From: Thermoplasmata archaeon
GTDB taxonomy: Archaea > Thermoplasmatota > E2 > DHVEG-1
NCBI GenBank assembly: GCA_030637965.1
Contig: DAOWFO010000030.1
Coordinates: forward strand, 1-13,093
Length of the DNA stretch: 13,093 bases
Direction: 5' to 3'
The translations under genes were made by a program, and so were the position numbers. Position 1 is the first letter of the stretch. Every line of letters starts with the position of its first letter. The notes beneath the pieces are model-generated. The model saw nothing but the letters and a program-made list of their open reading frames with translations, was not told where the DNA came from and searched no databases. Positions 1-7,171 of the stretch are shown here, in pieces.

Positions 1-50
1 GGGAAAAAATTTGTTACATCATAGATCTATTATTTAAAATTAGTAATTAG

Positions 51-590
51 TTATTCTTGTTCATCAATGTTTGATATGTTTCCTATTACCTTTTTTGCGA
101 GAAAATCCCTTATTTCATCCGGTTTTGTGGAATTAATACCAAAATATTCAGGGAAGAGTTTTGTTGTTGTTAGCATTTCAGTTGAACCATGCTTTTTGCT
201 ATAAACTAGTTTCATTGAAACAAGATCATCAACATGTTCGTATATTTTTTGACCTACCATCCTGCGTAGATTAGATTGTTTGATGGGTTGATGGAATGCT
301 ATAAGTGACAAGGTTTTTAGTATATTATCATTGATATCGGGATTTGTAACTAGCATTGATTGATCGGCATACTTTTTTTTAATCTGCATGGCATATTTAT
401 CCCCTGCCTTAATTATTTCCATTGAAGTATCGTTTTTACGTTCAATATTATACTCCTCGAATAGTTCCTTTAGAGTTTCCTTAATTTTTTTTGGAGTAAG
501 TCCAGTAGATTCTTTAATATTATTAATACTCGCAGGTTTACTAGCAGAGAATAATACAGATTCAACCAAACGTTTCTCTTTTTTTCCCAT
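51..590 (-). CDS. scpB: Segregation and condensation protein ScpB
   Basis: This is the non-SMC, non-kleisin subunit of the SMC-ScpAB (condensin-like) complex. ScpB dimers bind the ScpA linker and control closure of the ring on DNA. The 179-aa product shows the two winged-helix domains of the family, roughly residues 5-75 and 88-152. The second is diagnostic: TLSLIAFHQPI at 93-103, where the family usually has LaIIAYkQP, and a TTTKLFPEYFGI strand at 141-152, matching the usual TT..F..YFGL. Length is normal for archaeal ScpB (about 170-200 aa). The ATG at 590 is preceded by GAGTGAT four bases upstream, close to the archaeal GGAGGTGAT consensus, and AT-rich TATA-like sequence lies near 615-630. 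It reads in the same direction as smc and scpA but is about 1 kb from scpA, so it is probably transcribed separately. Identification is by motif reading only. Confidence 0.93.
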   Translation of the reverse strand: MGKKEKRLVESVLFSASKPASINNIKESTGLTPKKIKETLKELFEEYNIERKNDTSMEIIKAGDKYAMQIKKKYADQSMLVTNPDINDNILKTLSLIAFHQPIKQSNLRRMVGQKIYEHVDDLVSMKLVYSKKHGSTEMLTTTKLFPEYFGINSTKPDEIRDFLAKKVIGNISNIDEQE

Positions 591-725
591 TGGCCATCAC
601 TCTTTAGGTATAACCTATATTTTTAATATTCATCTTATTTTTTTCTATATTTATCAATTATACCTATATATTTTTCCTACCTATTTATATTCAAATTGAC
701 TTGATAAACTTTATCTAAATTCCAA

Positions 726-827
726 CTATTTCCTTATTCTATCACTTAATTTATCACACTCCTTACAATACCAAACAACAGGTATTCTGTAAGGTTCTTT
801 ATTTATAATTCTATACAATTTTGACAT
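726..827 (-). CDS. Possible 33-aa protein with one CxxC knuckle
   Basis: A short frame runs from ATG at 827 to TAG at 726. It encodes a 33-residue basic peptide, starting MSKLYRIINKEP and containing WYCKECDKL near residues 19-27. An upstream in-frame stop (TAA) lies five codons before the ATG, so the frame is not the tail of a longer one. A single CKEC pair could be half of a zinc site completed in a dimer, or the remnant of a zinc-ribbon protein. No clear Shine-Dalgarno is visible. TATA-like sequences near 858 and 877 would allow a leaderless or short-leader transcript. It lies upstream of scpB in the same direction. Its balanced residue composition, unusual for random AT-rich DNA, is the main support. 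Function is unknown. Confidence 0.42.
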   Translation of the reverse strand: MSKLYRIINKEPYRIPVVWYCKECDKLSDRIRK

Positions 828-1074
828 TCTATAATTACATTTTTACATTTCATCATATAGATAAAGTTGACAACTTATATAATTACATTTTTTACTTTTT
901 TCTTTAATTTTCTCTCCCTACTTTCTTCTGATGGTGCAATTTTTGACTAATATATGATAATCAAGGAAAGTAAAGAATTTTTTATTTTCAATTTATCTAA
1001 TTATTTTTCTTCTGTTACTCTCCTTTCATCTTTTCTTTAATTGTAGTATAGTATATATCAAGTTAAGAAAAGAA

Positions 1075-1107
1075 AGGAAGAAGTTACTTCTTCCTATTTT
1101 ATTTTTT
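1075..1107 (+). terminator. Hairpin plus T-rich tract (possible terminator)
   Basis: AGGAAGAAG (1075-1083) pairs perfectly over 9 bp with CTTCTTCCT (1087-1095) around a TTA loop. It is followed by ATTTTATTTTTT to 1107. The layout fits an intrinsic terminator for a plus-strand transcript, although no plus-strand gene is recognised upstream. It could equally be part of the neighbouring repeat structures. Confidence 0.35.
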
Positions 1108-1178
1108 ATTATCGGGAGGGAAGAAAGGGAGAGTAATTAAAAATAAAAAGATTCTGTTTTCAAAACTACTCCCTTTCT
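1108..1178. repeat. Purine-rich module, copy 1, with 10-bp inverted repeat
   Basis: Positions 1108-1134 begin ATTATCGGGA, continue GGAAGAAAGGG and end GAGAGT, matching copy 2 at 1316-1347 except for short indels in the G runs. Within it AGAAAGGGAG (1122-1131) is perfectly complementary to CTCCCTTTCT (1169-1178). A third complementary arm, TTACTCTCCTTTC at about 1014-1026, could pair with the same purine strand, so alternative folds are possible. Function unknown. Confidence 0.5.
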
Positions 1179-1315
1179 AAATCTACGCAATGTAATATAA
1201 GTGGTTCTTAATATATATACTTTTGACTATAATAGGTTTAAATTAGGTATATTAAAGGTTAATATAACAATACCAATATTTATATACATAATTTGTATTA
1301 TATTAAATGTTAATT

Positions 1316-1402
1316 ATTATCGGGAAAGGAAGAAAGGGGGGGAGAGTCTTTCATTTTAATTTTGTCCCTAATATTAAATTTCCTCCAGCTCTCCCCTTTT
1401 TT
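1316..1402 (+). repeat. Purine-rich module, copy 2, with inverted repeat and T6 tail
   Basis: The block at 1316-1347 repeats copy 1 and carries a run of seven Gs. GGGGAGAG (1339-1346) pairs perfectly with CTCTCCCC (1389-1396), immediately followed by T6 (1397-1402). Inside, TTTAAT (1355-1360) can pair with ATTAAA (1373-1378). A TATA-like stretch, TATATTAAA, lies near 1299-1307, about 25 bases before the module. The layout fits a short plus-strand transcript ending in a terminator, but transcription is not shown. Confidence 0.42.
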
Positions 1403-1499
1403 ACCATTTTGACGTATTTTATTTTTTTTATCAAGTTAAGTATACTATATTTTTATTTTATGAAAAATCATAAAAATCGGAAATGACTTAAAACAAATT

Positions 1500-1610
1500 T
1501 GGCGCCGGCAAGACGGATACCTTCAGAAATGAGCGGTATTCGTAAATGCTTCGTCACCAAATGATTCATTTCCTCATTTTAGGCTTTTTCATTGGCGTCG
1601 ACAAACCCGT
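1500..1610. other. GC-richer island: structured RNA or decayed coding fragment
   Basis: This roughly 110-bp stretch is near 47% G+C within DNA of about 20%. On the plus strand GGCGCC (1501-1506) pairs with GGCGTC (1594-1599) as a closing helix. ACGGATACC (1513-1521) pairs with GGTATTCGT (1535-1543) as a 9-bp hairpin. Its loop segment AAATGAG (1527-1533) is perfectly complementary to CTCATTT (1573-1579), allowing a pseudoknot. An ACA triplet (1601-1603) follows the closing helix, as in H/ACA RNAs, but the size and spacing do not fit well. On the minus strand the same DNA reads with RNY-rich codons through NGFVDANEKA, a stop, then a 33-codon frame containing HLRIPLISEG and GIRLAGAKFV, ending TGA at about 1460. 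That suggests a coding remnant instead. Both readings remain open. It is not a recognisable tRNA. Confidence 0.45.
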
Positions 1611-1628
1611 TTAGTATATATATCTTAC

Positions 1629-2498
1629 TTATGTTACTCTGTTTTTAATATATATCTTTCCATATGGAAATTTTCTCTGAAAAACTCTTATCTTGTTATC
1701 ATATGCAAGGAATAAAACTGAAATAAGTGTTTTAATAAATTCTTCTCGTTCACTTTCTTCACACAAATCGAAAAGAGAAATGGTTTTTTTATTAAATCCT
1801 CTAATTCTTTTCCAGATGGCATCAACATCTTCCTCTAAATTATCTTCATGCGCTGTGCCTATCATACGTTTTCTAGATTTTATTCTCAGTCTCTCTCTTT
1901 CTATTTGCCTTTCATGTTCAAGGATTTGATATCCTTCTGATTCCTTACGCGCTTGATCAAAAGCACCTAAAAGTTCAATCAATGTGACCTTTCTCTTAGC
2001 ATCTCTTCGGACAGGTTCGTCTAAGGGTGGTTCTGGCATTTTCATAATAAGATTAGTGTATGAATAATCGTCATCATTTTCAAGCCACATCTCAGTTGGC
2101 AAGTCTGCCCAATCAAATGATTCTAATTCCTCCTTTTCCGTTTCCACGCTAACTATTAGATTGTCGCTTTGTAGTCTAAGTACCTTCCATGCCATTAGGA
2201 TTATTCGACCGGCTGTAATCAAATCGATTTTTTCTTCCTTTGCTCGTTTGATATACATTGTGGAAAAATTTACCAGATCAAGATCCCATGGATTTAGATG
2301 CTGTCTTATTACTAATTCAAAGGCTATAGCAATAGATCTTTCAAAGGGATTTTCAATTGAGATATGTTCTCCTTCATTGGTTTTTTGAAGCATATCAACG
2401 TAATAGTTGATTCTAGTTGCATCATCTTCTTCGTCAATGAGTGCTTTATGGAATAGTAAATGATTTATCACATCATTATCGATTTTAAGTTGTTCCAT
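1629..2498 (-). CDS. scpA: Segregation and condensation protein ScpA (kleisin)
   Basis: ScpA is the kleisin that bridges the two SMC heads and recruits ScpB, closing the condensin-like ring. The family signature is clear: NPWDLDLVNFS at residues 69-79, then an ITAGRIILMAWKVLRLQS-type helix at 94-111. The C-terminal winged helix that binds an SMC head lies at about 225-285 (SLFDLCEES to FPYGKIYI). A GTG at 2507 could extend the protein by three residues. That GTG, however, is part of AGGTGA, which sits five bases before the ATG at 2498 and looks like its ribosome binding site, so I take ATG 2498 (289 aa). The start overlaps the smc stop by 14 bases, implying translational coupling and a 1:1 operon arrangement. 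Length and domains are complete. Confidence 0.93.
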   Translation of the reverse strand: MEQLKIDNDVINHLLFHKALIDEEDDATRINYYVDMLQKTNEGEHISIENPFERSIAIAFELVIRQHLNPWDLDLVNFSTMYIKRAKEEKIDLITAGRIILMAWKVLRLQSDNLIVSVETEKEELESFDWADLPTEMWLENDDDYSYTNLIMKMPEPPLDEPVRRDAKRKVTLIELLGAFDQARKESEGYQILEHERQIERERLRIKSRKRMIGTAHEDNLEEDVDAIWKRIRGFNKKTISLFDLCEESEREEFIKTLISVLFLAYDNKIRVFQRKFPYGKIYIKNRVT

Positions 2499-5400
2499 GT
2501 TTTTCACCTAAGTTTATTTCACCTTTGGCCCCTATGGATGATAGATCTACGTTTCCAATCATTTCGGAAATACCAGTTTCTCTCATTGTAACTCCATATA
2601 CATGGTTTGCTTCCTTTAATGCAATTTTGCGGAGTGAAACCAGTATAAACTGTGAATCTAAAGCACTCTGTTTAATCATACGTGATACTGTTTCTGCATT
2701 TACCCCATCTAAAAACATATCTACTTCGTCAAGTACGTAAAATGGACTGGGATCATAATTTTGAATGGCAAAAATAAATGCCAATGAGGCAATACTTTTT
2801 TCACCGCCCGAAAGAGCAGAAAGTAAAAGTACTTTTTTTCCACGCGGTCTTGCCTTTATTGTTAGACCACTTTCAGAGATGTTTTCTGGATCTTCAAGTT
2901 TTAATTCTGCTTCACCACCTTCTGAGAGCCTTGCATACATTTCTTTAAAGTTCTTGTTAATTTCACCAAAAATCTCATAGAATCTTTCTTTTTTCTTGAT
3001 TGCTATCTCTTTCACCAATTTTAATAAGTTCTTTTTTTGATCCTTCAAATGTTTGATATCATCATCAAGTTTCTTTTTACGATCTATTTGGTGGTCATAT
3101 TCTTCAAGAGCACGCATATTGACCGGTTCTAATTCTCTCATAGATCCCTCAATGACTTTTATTGAATCTTTTAATGATTCAATATTGGGTATCTTAATAT
3201 CGGTAATTTCTACGCTATATAATTTAAGCTCTTCTTCAAGTTCCTTTACAGCACCTTCAAGAGTAGGTAATCTATATTTTGCCCTTGAAATTAAATCGTA
3301 ATAAGATTCAATACGAGTGTTTATTTTATCAAGATCATTTTCAATTGATACAGTTTTTCTATAGATTTTATCACGATTTGATGAAAATACTTTAACCTTA
3401 TCGGTCATCTGTTCTTCAACGTTCATAAGAGCCTTTAATTCATCACGATAATTTGAGCGTGACTGCTTTAACTCTTCTATCGAACTCTTGTGCTTTTCTA
3501 TTTCATTTTTCTTTGTCTCTATTCTGTTGAATATCTCTTCTTTACGTTCAAAAAGAAGTTCTGTTTTCTTTTCTAATGCATTTTTTTCTGAGGTATTTTC
3601 TAATATAGCTTCATTAAGTTTTAATACCTCTTCCTCAAGGTTTCTTGCTTTTTGGGCTTGCTCCTTCTTTGTTCCTTTAAGTAGAATTCTACCCTTTTCT
3701 TCTTTTATTAAATTAAGTTCCTCTAATCGCTTATTATAATCATCAATTTTTAAAATAAGTTCGTTTTTTCTCGATTCATGCTGATCCTTTTCTATTAATT
3801 TCGAGTCTAAATCTTTCCCAATAATCTCAAGTTTGCCTTCAAATTCTTTCTTTCTTACATTTAGGTCTTTAACATGTACTTCCTTGTCTACTTCTGTTCT
3901 GAAATCTCCAAGATTGTTCTCTAACTCAGCTATCTCTTTTTTTAATTCTGATAGTTCTTTTGATAAAATATCTTGACTAGTAATGACATCTTTTAGTTCC
4001 TTAGTTACTTTTTCTAGTTTACTACGATCTATATCACTAAAGGAAAGGTGGGTTTTTGGTGTGCTTCCTCCTATCATTGCACCACTTGCTTCAATCAAAG
4101 ATCCTTCCAAATCGACTAATCGTACCCCGCCCATCAAACGCTGTGCATCATTAAGACTGTTAACAACAATAGTATCACCAAATACATACCAAAATGCGCC
4201 TTGATATTCATCATCATACTTAACAAGATCAATTGCAAATCCTTGAGCACTTGGATCTTTAATTGTAAGAAGTGCCTTCCCACGTGGTTTACCTGATGTC
4301 ATTTTATTCAATGGAAGAAATGTTGCTCTTCCAAGTTTTTCTTTTTGCAAAAATTGAATTGCCTTCGCCGCTGCATTATCGTTATCTACTACTATTGACT
4401 GCATGCGATTACCTGCAGCTATAACCACTGCAGTCTGATATTTTTCATCTACATGAGCAAGCTCTGCGATAGTTCCATGAACCCCTTTCAATAGACCTTC
4501 TTTTCTGGCTTTTAAGATTTCATTAACTGCTCTATTGTATTTACTCTGAACATCCTGTAAGGCATCATATTCTGCCTGTAGCTTGGCTTGCTCACGTTGA
4601 AGTTTACGGAAAGCATTTTCCAAATCAGTAAATTGTTCAGTGAGCTCTGATTCACGTTTCTTTTTTTCAAAAAGATTTTTTTCAATATCCTTTACTTTTT
4701 TGTTTTTCTTCTGATGATCAGTTTTGAATTCATTAGCTTGCCAATCAATGTCTTTTAGTTCAAACTCGTATGCCGACTTTGTCTCTTGCATCTCTGCAAT
4801 TTGAAGTTCCAATGCCTCAATTTTATCTGTAAAACGATTTCGTTTAAGTTTGATTTCGTGGAGCTCACTTGTTTTTTCATTGAATTCCTCACGCATCTTA
4901 GCAAGTTCATGAGACAAATCCATAGACTTGTCATCATGCTGGGCAATATTTTCCTTTAAATCAGATAACTCCTTTTCTTTATCCTTTAATTCGACCTTTT
5001 TTTCATCGATTTGATTACTTAATTCGTCTTTTTTTCTAATATGTTCTTCGTGTTCCTTTTCAATATTGCCTAAAATTATTTCCTGCTCTTTTTGTTCGTT
5101 TTGGATCTCAAGAATCTCATCATTTGAATAATTTATCCTCTCTTTAATTTTTATTTCTTCACTTCTTAAGGAATCAATTTTTTCTTTGATTTCCTTTACC
5201 TCATCTCCACCCACTTCTCCAATCTTTTTTTCTATTTCTTGAAGTTCATTTTGCGACTCAGCATATTGGTTTTTTAAGTCTGTAATTTTTTTATCAAGTT
5301 CACTTTGTTCTTTTTCGTATGATTCAATTTGCTGGTTTATCTCTGCAATTTGAGATTCAACATCTTGCTTCTTTTTTTGTGTAATTTTAGCCTTGGTTTC

Positions 5401-6075
5401 ATAAAGTTGATCTTTTAATTCTTTATATCTAAATGCTTCATCCCTATCATTTTTAAGCTGTCTTATTTGAGTTGATATTTCCTTTAAAATAATCGATATC
5501 CGTTCAAGGTTGGCATCTACATCTATTTCTTCTTTTTCTGCTTTTTTGATATCATTATCAAAATTACTAATACCAGCAATATCATCTAATATTCTTCTAC
5601 GATCTACGCTTCCCATTTCGATAAGATTTGTTACATCACCTTGTTTTACAATATTATAACCTTCCCCAGAAATTCGTGCTTGTAACAAGACATTAACAAA
5701 ATCTGTAAAAGAAGAAGAATTACCATTTACATAAAAATAACTATAATAATTATCTGGATTTTTCTTTAAGGGTGCACGTTTTATCATTCTAGTAAGAGTA
5801 ACCTCATCAGAATCAACGGGCATTCTTCTTTTTTTATTTTCAAAAACAAGGGAAACCTTACAGTATTTTGCTGGGTTCTTATGTTTTTTTCCACCATTGA
5901 ATATAAGATCGGTTAGTCTTCCTGCTCGCATAACCTTTGAACTCTTCGGCCCCAATACAAATAAAATGGCATCGGCAATATTACTTTTCCCAGATCCATT
6001 TGGTCCAGTTATCGCTGTAAATCCAGGGAAAAATGGTACTGTAAGTTTTTTTCCAAAAGATTTGAAGTTTTCCAT
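2485..6075 (-). CDS. smc: Chromosome segregation protein SMC
   Basis: This is the ATPase subunit of the condensin-like complex, which organises and segregates the chromosome. The 1196-aa product has every expected part in order. These are Walker A GPNGSGKS (24-31), Q-loop KQGDVT (144-149), a long coiled-coil arm (about 165-510) and a hinge (about 530-675, starting GVHGTIAELAHVDEKYQTAV). A returning coiled coil (about 680-1020) leads to signature LSGGEKS (about 1088) and Walker B/D-loop FYVLDEVDMFLD (about 1110-1121). The conserved first strand of SMC, LYLKEIQMENFKSF, lies partly upstream of the ATG at 6075. The frame stays open back to TAG at 6109-6111, with only CTG (6094-6096) or ATT (6100-6102) as possible starts. 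The native protein may therefore be about 7-9 residues longer. It is cotranscribed with scpA, which overlaps its stop codon. Confidence 0.96.
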   Translation of the reverse strand: MENFKSFGKKLTVPFFPGFTAITGPNGSGKSNIADAILFVLGPKSSKVMRAGRLTDLIFNGGKKHKNPAKYCKVSLVFENKKRRMPVDSDEVTLTRMIKRAPLKKNPDNYYSYFYVNGNSSSFTDFVNVLLQARISGEGYNIVKQGDVTNLIEMGSVDRRRILDDIAGISNFDNDIKKAEKEEIDVDANLERISIILKEISTQIRQLKNDRDEAFRYKELKDQLYETKAKITQKKKQDVESQIAEINQQIESYEKEQSELDKKITDLKNQYAESQNELQEIEKKIGEVGGDEVKEIKEKIDSLRSEEIKIKERINYSNDEILEIQNEQKEQEIILGNIEKEHEEHIRKKDELSNQIDEKKVELKDKEKELSDLKENIAQHDDKSMDLSHELAKMREEFNEKTSELHEIKLKRNRFTDKIEALELQIAEMQETKSAYEFELKDIDWQANEFKTDHQKKNKKVKDIEKNLFEKKKRESELTEQFTDLENAFRKLQREQAKLQAEYDALQDVQSKYNRAVNEILKARKEGLLKGVHGTIAELAHVDEKYQTAVVIAAGNRMQSIVVDNDNAAAKAIQFLQKEKLGRATFLPLNKMTSGKPRGKALLTIKDPSAQGFAIDLVKYDDEYQGAFWYVFGDTIVVNSLNDAQRLMGGVRLVDLEGSLIEASGAMIGGSTPKTHLSFSDIDRSKLEKVTKELKDVITSQDILSKELSELKKEIAELENNLGDFRTEVDKEVHVKDLNVRKKEFEGKLEIIGKDLDSKLIEKDQHESRKNELILKIDDYNKRLEELNLIKEEKGRILLKGTKKEQAQKARNLEEEVLKLNEAILENTSEKNALEKKTELLFERKEEIFNRIETKKNEIEKHKSSIEELKQSRSNYRDELKALMNVEEQMTDKVKVFSSNRDKIYRKTVSIENDLDKINTRIESYYDLISRAKYRLPTLEGAVKELEEELKLYSVEITDIKIPNIESLKDSIKVIEGSMRELEPVNMRALEEYDHQIDRKKKLDDDIKHLKDQKKNLLKLVKEIAIKKKERFYEIFGEINKNFKEMYARLSEGGEAELKLEDPENISESGLTIKARPRGKKVLLLSALSGGEKSIASLAFIFAIQNYDPSPFYVLDEVDMFLDGVNAETVSRMIKQSALDSQFILVSLRKIALKEANHVYGVTMRETGISEMIGNVDLSSIGAKGEINLGEKHGTT

Positions 6076-6143
6076 CTGAATTTCTTTAAGATACAGCTTA
6101 ATCCCTTCCTACTTCCTAGTAATACAATCCAACTGTTATTCTA

Positions 6144-6171
6144 TTACATCCCTATCTTTACATCCCTATTT
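6144..6171. repeat. 14-bp tandem repeat in the smc leader
   Basis: TTACATCCCTAT occurs at 6144-6155 and again at 6158-6169, a two-unit tandem repeat with a 14-bp period. On the minus strand it reads ATAGGGATGTAA twice. It lies between the inferred smc promoter (6191-6198) and the smc start, so it would be in the 5' leader or at a downstream operator. This is a candidate binding site for a regulator of smc-scpA. No factor is known to me. Confidence 0.5.
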
Positions 6172-6190
6172 TCCTAAAACTAATTTGAGT

Positions 6191-6198
6191 ATATAAAA
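6191..6198 (-). promoter_or_regulatory. Probable TATA box for smc-scpA
   Basis: The minus strand reads TTTTATAT here within an AT-rich context. Archaeal spacing would put the transcript start near 6170, giving a leader of about 75 bases that contains the tandem repeat at 6144-6171. Assigned by motif and position only. Confidence 0.45.
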
Positions 6199-6247
6199 TT
6201 TTGTGGATTTTTTTTGTCCTATAAATACTTCATTATGATTTTCATTA

Positions 6248-6505
6248 TTACCAAAATTTTTTTGAACAGTATGGACAATATTTCGCGTCTTCTGGAATTA
6301 TCCTATCGCAACTTGGACATCTTCTATTATCTTCTCTTAATATCATATGTTTTTTTTCCTTATATTCAGTTTTGGTTCTTTTAATTGGGGTAGATATTTC
6401 ATCAGATTCTGCTTTTTCCAAACAATCTAAGCATAATTTATTGTCATTCCAATCTTTAAGGATAAATACTTTATCCCCACAACCATCACATTTTTTTCCT
6501 AGCAT
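6248..6505 (-). CDS. Double zinc-ribbon protein, 85 aa
   Basis: This is a small cytoplasmic protein with two zinc-binding units. Cysteines at 6 and 9 (KCDGCG) pair with those at 25 and 28 (CLDC). A second, classic ribbon has cysteines at 63, 66, 77 and 80 (CPSCD ... DAKYCPYCSKKF), of the kind found in many archaeal accessory proteins. A lysine-rich linker joins them. The frame could start at GTG 6544 (98 aa). However, a TATA-like ATATAAAAA at about 6549-6557 predicts transcription starting near 6527, after that GTG. ATG 6505 has AGGA eight bases upstream, so I prefer it. Such ribbons usually mediate protein or nucleic-acid contacts; a specific partner cannot be named. It is encoded upstream of smc in the same direction. 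Confidence 0.8.
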   Translation of the reverse strand: MLGKKCDGCGDKVFILKDWNDNKLCLDCLEKAESDEISTPIKRTKTEYKEKKHMILREDNRRCPSCDRIIPEDAKYCPYCSKKFW

Positions 6506-6618
6506 ATTTTTATTCCTAAAATTATAATTCAGTTCATTTTGCACCTTTTTATATCATAATTAAAGATTTTTCTTGTATGTATAATACAGACAATTCAACT
6601 TATTATAAGTATCTTCAA

Positions 6619-6774
6619 TCACTCTTCACAGCTATATTTTAAATGAACTTTTATTTCATTTATTTTTGCCCAAATATCATTATACTCAGTAGGTTTTATT
6701 ACACCTGCTTCATACAAATCTTTTAGATAGGTTTTCATAGTCTCTATCTTATTTTCAACTTCTTCTGATTCCAT
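6619..6774 (-). CDS. 51-aa SHOCT-like small protein
   Basis: A 51-codon frame runs from ATG 6774 to TGA at 6619. It is preceded six bases upstream by a strong GGAGGGA ribosome binding site (6781-6787), the best evidence that it is real. The sequence is highly charged and predicted helical. It carries YLKDLYEAGVIKPTEYNDIW (residues 16-35), resembling the short C-terminal (SHOCT) motif, in which LxxLxxaGxIxxxEF is typical. SHOCT units are thought to mediate oligomerisation and usually hang on the end of larger proteins; here it stands almost alone. It lies among other small minus-strand genes, with its own SD. Confidence 0.75.
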   Translation of the reverse strand: MESEEVENKIETMKTYLKDLYEAGVIKPTEYNDIWAKINEIKVHLKYSCEE

Positions 6775-6846
6775 TAAGGTTCCCTCCAAATTTTATATCT
6801 TGAATTATATAACCTAAGTTTTAACTCTAAAGGAGTTTTGGTTTAT

Positions 6847-7044
6847 TCACGTATATCTATTAATTAAATATTCAATGTATTCTTCTTCATCTTCAGAAAA
6901 CGGTTCAATATTGGTCTTGCTTTTAGGAATTGTTATTTCCTCAATTTTGGAATTGGAGTTTTTTGTAATTTCAATATCTCCTAACTTTGTTTTTATTTTA
7001 CCCAATTTTTCCACCATTAGTTGCAATAACATAACAACTATCAA
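6847..7044 (-). CDS. Hypothetical 65-aa protein
   Basis: I do not recognise a family. The frame ends at TGA 6847. A TTG at 7042-7044 has AGAGGT six bases upstream, the only well-placed ribosome binding site, and gives a 65-aa product. The ATG at 7017 would give 56 aa beginning MVEKLGKIKTKLG. The N-terminus is short and hydrophobic (VVMLLQLMV). The middle is Ser/Lys/Ile-rich, and the C-terminus is acidic and aromatic (SEDEEEYIEYLINRYT). A terminator at 7071-7109 separates it from the upstream cold-shock gene, so it needs its own promoter. Confidence 0.55.
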   Translation of the reverse strand: MIVVMLLQLMVEKLGKIKTKLGDIEITKNSNSKIEEITIPKSKTNIEPFSEDEEEYIEYLINRYT

Positions 7045-7070
7045 TTTATAACCTCTTTCTTAAAAAATAT

Positions 7071-7109
7071 TGAAAAAATAAAGAAAAAAGAGGAATGAAG
7101 ATATCCCTC
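7071..7109 (-). terminator. Intrinsic-type terminator after the cold-shock gene
   Basis: On the minus strand GAGGGAT (7109-7103) pairs with ATTCCTC (7096-7090) through seven pairs, one of them G-U, with a six-base loop. It is followed at once by T6 and a further T-rich run. Its position just downstream of the cold-shock gene and its minus orientation fit termination of that transcript. Confidence 0.65.
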
Positions 7110-7171
7110 GTTTTCATATTGGATTAATGTTTAGGTTCAAATAAACATGCAGGAATTATAAAATCTTGATT

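Larger units (their letters stand above)
828..1499. other. AT-rich intergenic region with purine-rich repeat modules
   Basis: No convincing gene is seen here. The stretch is extremely A+T-rich, broken by G-runs. It contains a 15-bp direct repeat TATAATTACATTTTT starting at 830 and 878. It also has an 11-bp direct repeat ATCAAGTTAAG at 1057-1067 and 1430-1440, and two related purine-rich modules at 1108-1134 and 1316-1347, listed separately. A perfect 9-bp hairpin (1075-1083 with 1087-1095, loop TTA) is followed by a T-rich run on the plus strand. Together with the GC island at 1500-1610 this makes up the whole scpA-scpB spacer. Confidence 0.7.

Noticed and set aside
388..699. 103-codon open frame on the plus strand
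   Set aside because: It is antisense to scpB and its AT-rich upstream region, has low-complexity Ser/Leu/Phe/Ile composition and no ribosome binding site.
830..892. TATAATTACATTTTT repeat as the start of a CRISPR or iteron array
   Set aside because: There are only two copies, in very AT-rich DNA, with no third unit or regular spacing.
1057..1440. Insertion element bounded by the ATCAAGTTAAG direct repeats
   Set aside because: The 11-bp repeats could be target duplications, but no terminal inverted repeats lie inside them and the internal modules are not collinear with the boundaries.
1501..1603. tRNA or standard H/ACA RNA
   Set aside because: No T-loop GGTTCRA-type sequence or CCA-adjacent cloverleaf fits. 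The ACA is present, but about 50 bases between hairpin and closing strand is too long for a single archaeal H/ACA unit.
2525..6079. Several plus-strand frames and one minus-strand frame (4755-4946) inside smc
   Set aside because: They are shadows of the smc frame: Ser/Phe-rich translations of antisense coiled-coil codons, without start signals.
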